Assembly: GCF_000252995.1 (NCBI RefSeq) | Contig: NC_015761.1 | Coordinates: forward strand, 1,364,001-1,428,000 | DNA length: 64,000 bases | Reading direction: 5' to 3' | DNA from: Salmonella bongori NCTC 12419 | Lineage (GTDB): Bacteria > Pseudomonadota > Gammaproteobacteria > Enterobacterales > Enterobacteriaceae | Shown here: positions 61,626 to 64,000 of the stretch, piece by piece | Position numbering within the stretch: the stretch's first letter is position 1 | Layout of the letters: each line of letters begins with the position of its first letter | Program-made: the position numbers and the translations under genes | The notes under the pieces: model-generated | The model's database searches: none | The model's input: the letters and a program-made list of their open reading frames with translations, nothing else | Told to the model about the DNA's origin: nothing

Positions 61626-62777
61626 TTAGAACTGGTAAACCATACCCAGTGCGACGATATCATCAGTGCTGATACCGGCATCTTTATAGAACTGATCGTC
61701 GTCATCCAGCAGGTTGATTTTATAATCAACATAGGTGGAGAAGTTTTTGTTGAAATAGTAGGTAGTACCAACAGAAACATATTTAACCAGGTCTTTATCG
61801 TCTGTGGTGCCAGCAGGGCTTGCCGCTGTGCCAGGCATATTCAGATCCTTACCTTTAGACATCAGGAAAGAAACTTCAGGACGCAGACCGAAATCAAATT
61901 GGTACTGTGCAGTTACTTCATAGTTCTGAGTTTTATTCGCTACGCATGAGCCGCAATCGTCATTGCCGTAAGGCGTCATATTACGGGTTTCTGAGTACAT
62001 TGTGGCCAGATAGATATTATTGGCATCATATTTAGCGCCAACAGTCCATGCATCCGCTTTATCACCGCCAGCGGTAGAGTAATTAACCTGCTCATTAGTA
62101 CGATCGGAAGTGGTATATGCGGCGCCGAAACTTACGCCCATACCCAGATCATAAGTTGAGGAGATACCGAAGCCGTCACCGTTAGCGTTCTTCACGTTAC
62201 GATCGCTACCGTTATTAGTGCCTTCCTGCTCATGAGAAACCTGGTTTTCATTGGCACCCTGATATTGCAACGCGAAGTTCAGACCGTCTACCAGACCGAA
62301 GAAATCAGTGTTACGGTAGGTGGCCACACCGTTAGCACGACCGGTCATGTAGTTGTCAGCGTAAGTATAGGAGTCGCCACCGAACTCAGGCAGCATATCG
62401 GTCCAGCCTTCTACGTCGTACAGAACACCGTAGTTACGACCATAGTCGAATGAGCCGTAGTCGCCGAATTTCAGGCCGGCGAATGCCAGACGAGTCCAGG
62501 AATTAGCGCCTTCGCTTTCGGTAGTGTTAGCCTGAACGTTATATTCCCACTGGCCATAACCGATCAGTTGGTCATTAATCTGTGTTTCGCCTTTAAAGCC
62601 GAAACGCATATAAGTCTGGTCGCCATCTTTAGAAGAGTCATCAGAGAAATAGTGCAGGCCGTCTACTTTCCCGTAAAGGTCCAGTTTGTTGCCGTCTTTA
62701 TTATAAATTTCAGCGGCGTGCGCCGCACCCGCTGCCAGCAGAGCCGGGATGACAAGTGCCAATACTTTTCTTTTCAT
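61626..62777 (-). CDS. General outer-membrane porin, OmpC/OmpN class
   Basis: 383 residues with a signal peptide (about 1-21, ending AHA). The mature start AEIYNKDGNKLDLYGKVDGL, the constriction-loop motif GGDSYTYADNYMTGRANGVA and the C-terminal Phe (GMVYQF) are those of 16-strand trimeric porins. It sits where S. enterica has the ompN-like porin gene beside rstA. An extracellular loop (about residues 275-285) has a CGSC motif; cysteine is very rare in this family. A strong terminator follows. Exact subfamily name not settled from sequence. Confidence 0.95.
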   Translation of the reverse strand: MKRKVLALVIPALLAAGAAHAAEIYNKDGNKLDLYGKVDGLHYFSDDSSKDGDQTYMRFGFKGETQINDQLIGYGQWEYNVQANTTESEGANSWTRLAFAGLKFGDYGSFDYGRNYGVLYDVEGWTDMLPEFGGDSYTYADNYMTGRANGVATYRNTDFFGLVDGLNFALQYQGANENQVSHEQEGTNNGSDRNVKNANGDGFGISSTYDLGMGVSFGAAYTTSDRTNEQVNYSTAGGDKADAWTVGAKYDANNIYLATMYSETRNMTPYGNDDCGSCVANKTQNYEVTAQYQFDFGLRPEVSFLMSKGKDLNMPGTAASPAGTTDDKDLVKYVSVGTTYYFNKNFSTYVDYKINLLDDDDQFYKDAGISTDDIVALGMVYQF

Positions 62778-63255
62778 TTTTTATCCTTAAAAACTTAACT
62801 TATTTGCAAAAGATTGAACTTCTACAGATTCGTTGAATCAAAGGCATCCTAATCTGAATAATATTATTTCAGCAAATACTAACTTTTCTTATATGTTGTT
62901 AATTAATACAAAAGTTACCATCAGAAATGTATATATTTAAAGTGAATATATTGGTGATTATATATTCATGGATATGATTTGTTTGATTTCACACTTTGTG
63001 AAAAAAGGCGTCAATATATCGTCAGGCAGATATTTCGTTATCGATTTTGTGAGCGGGGTTGGAGTTTTTTTATTTAATCTTTTTTGGCAAAAAAGACGGT
63101 ATGCTCAGCGAGAGGGGCAAAAAAACGCCAGTTGATGGTCCACTCCTGCCTATAAAAAATAGTATTCACGTATGCAATGACTGTTTTCTGAACAGTGGCG
63201 GCAGTGAGTGTCGCCACGATGATTCGATAAAAGCAGGTAAAATCGGATGGATTGA
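62778..63255. other. Region between rstA and the porin gene
   Basis: 478 bases with no supported gene, very AT-rich near the porin. It must hold the porin promoter and long leader. Small dyads: TTCACA/TGTGAA (62988-63002) and TCTTTTTT/AAAAAAGA (63079-63097). No RstA box (TACAT-N-T-N-GTTACA) was found. Confidence 0.6.
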
Positions 63256-63990
63256 TTACCCCGCCATCGTCTCGTCCCAGGCATGAGGGGCAAAAAGATA
63301 ACCTTTATTGCGGATGGTTTTAATACGATAGGGCTCAGCAGCGTTGTCCTGTAATTTCTTACGCAAGCGGGAAATCGCGACATCTACGCTACGGTCCAGC
63401 CCATCATAATTGACGCCGCGCAGCGTTTTCAGTAACGCGTCGCGATCCATAATTTGTCCGGCGTGGGTGGCCAGTTCCCAGAGCAATTCAAAATCAGCGG
63501 TAGAGAGCGATATGAACTCGCCGTTCAGCTGGACAGCACGATTAAGGGGATCAATAGCCAACGCGCCAAAACGTAACGCTTTATGCGGCGTAAGTGCGTT
63601 CTCTTGTAAACTTTTTGCCTGCTGCGCCTGTTCATTTTGTCGCAGGTGTAAGCGTAATCTCGCCAGTAAAACGGCGGGGGGCGTGGTTTTGAGGATGTAG
63701 TCACACGCCCCCATTTCCAGCGCCAGGATATGGTTCATATCACTATCCAGCGAGGTGAGCAGGACAATCGGGCCTTGCCAACGGTGGCGTAAATCGCGAC
63801 ATATTGTCATGCCATCTTTACCGGGAAGCATAATATCCAGTAGGACCAGATCTGGCTGAGCGGTGAGGATCAGCTCTTCCGCCCGGTCTCCTCGCGGTTC
63901 AACAATGACATCAATGTCATGTTTCGCCAGATAGGCGGCAATGAGCGAACCCACTTCGGCGTCGTCTTCAACAAATACAATGCGGTTCAT
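63256..63990 (-). CDS. rstA: Response regulator RstA
   Basis: 244 residues, a few longer than E. coli at the C-terminus. Receiver domain with phospho-acceptor Asp in LVLLDIMLPGKDG (about 48-60) and Lys in DYILKTTPP; OmpR-type winged helix DNA-binding domain at about 140-240 (SLSTADFELLWELATHAGQI). Partner of RstB. Start ATG 63990; only ten bases of leader are in the window. Confidence 0.97.
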   Translation of the reverse strand: MNRIVFVEDDAEVGSLIAAYLAKHDIDVIVEPRGDRAEELILTAQPDLVLLDIMLPGKDGMTICRDLRHRWQGPIVLLTSLDSDMNHILALEMGACDYILKTTPPAVLLARLRLHLRQNEQAQQAKSLQENALTPHKALRFGALAIDPLNRAVQLNGEFISLSTADFELLWELATHAGQIMDRDALLKTLRGVNYDGLDRSVDVAISRLRKKLQDNAAEPYRIKTIRNKGYLFAPHAWDETMAG

Positions 63991-64000
63991 ATTATTAACG

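Noticed and set aside
61626..62777. Naming the porin OmpD, OmpS2 or OmpN outright
   Set aside because: The position suggests the ompN-like Salmonella gene, but the porin paralogues are too alike to name one safely by eye.
62778..63255. RstA-binding site in the porin leader
   Set aside because: Partial resemblance near 62915-62935 (TACATTT...GTAAC), but the spacing does not fit the published motif.
1..64000. CRISPR arrays, insertion sequences, prophage genes, dif site
   Set aside because: None was found by eye: no regularly spaced direct repeats other than the rsxC coding repeat, no transposase or integrase frame, and no dif-like 28-mer.

Overview
The window is a stretch of an enteric chromosome, almost certainly Salmonella, in the replication-terminus half. 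The backbone has the E. coli K-12 gene order in reverse orientation: mdtK, ribE, cfa, punC, punR, purR, sodB, mepH, grxD, rnt, gloA-nemA-nemR, sodC, slyA, slyB, anmK, pdxH, tyrS, pdxY, gstA, dtpA, nth, rsxEGDCBA, cnu, blr, add, malY, malX, malI, manA, fumA, fumC, tus and rstB/rstA. It lacks E. coli ydhP, ydhQ and the uid genes. A type VI secretion (T6SS) cluster sits beside the tandem tRNA-Val genes next to mdtK. In S. enterica that site is occupied by SPI-2, whereas S. bongori lacks SPI-2 and carries a T6SS island (SPI-22). I therefore infer S. bongori or a close relative; this comes from context and was not checked by a search.

Region 1 (1-5400) is the edge of the T6SS island. It holds the 3' two thirds of a clpV-type ATPase gene, an AT-rich gene of unknown function with paired CxxC motifs, a vgrG spike gene, and a MORN-repeat gene coupled to vgrG by a one-base stop/start overlap. 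The island ends at the 3' side of two tRNA-Val(GAC) genes (5476-5642).

Region 2 (5800-42700) is conserved core: multidrug efflux (mdtK), riboflavin synthase, cyclopropane fatty acid synthase, purine control (punC/punR/purR), superoxide and electrophile defence (sodB, sodC, grxD, gloA-nemA-nemR), the SlyA regulator with a divergent efflux cluster, vitamin B6 genes (pdxH, pdxY), tyrS, peptide uptake (dtpA), base-excision repair (nth) and the six-gene rsx electron-transport operon. Operators can be read directly for PurR, NemR, SlyA and MalI, and there is a strong candidate for PunR. Two very small genes, ynhF (29 aa) and blr (41 aa), are recognisable.

Region 3 (42700-64000) mixes core and accessory genes. 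A 1254-residue inverse autotransporter (intimin/invasin class) with about eight Ig-like repeats lies between add and malY. The malI/malXY regulon, ydgA, manA, fumA, fumC and tus follow, with a Ter site just upstream of tus. The two-component genes rstA and rstB, adjacent in E. coli, are separated here by a porin gene and a secreted amidohydrolase gene, each followed by its own terminator. The leads most worth following are the unknown AT-rich T6SS-linked gene, the composition switch inside the 3' end of clpV, the autotransporter, and the split rst locus with its cysteine-bearing porin.
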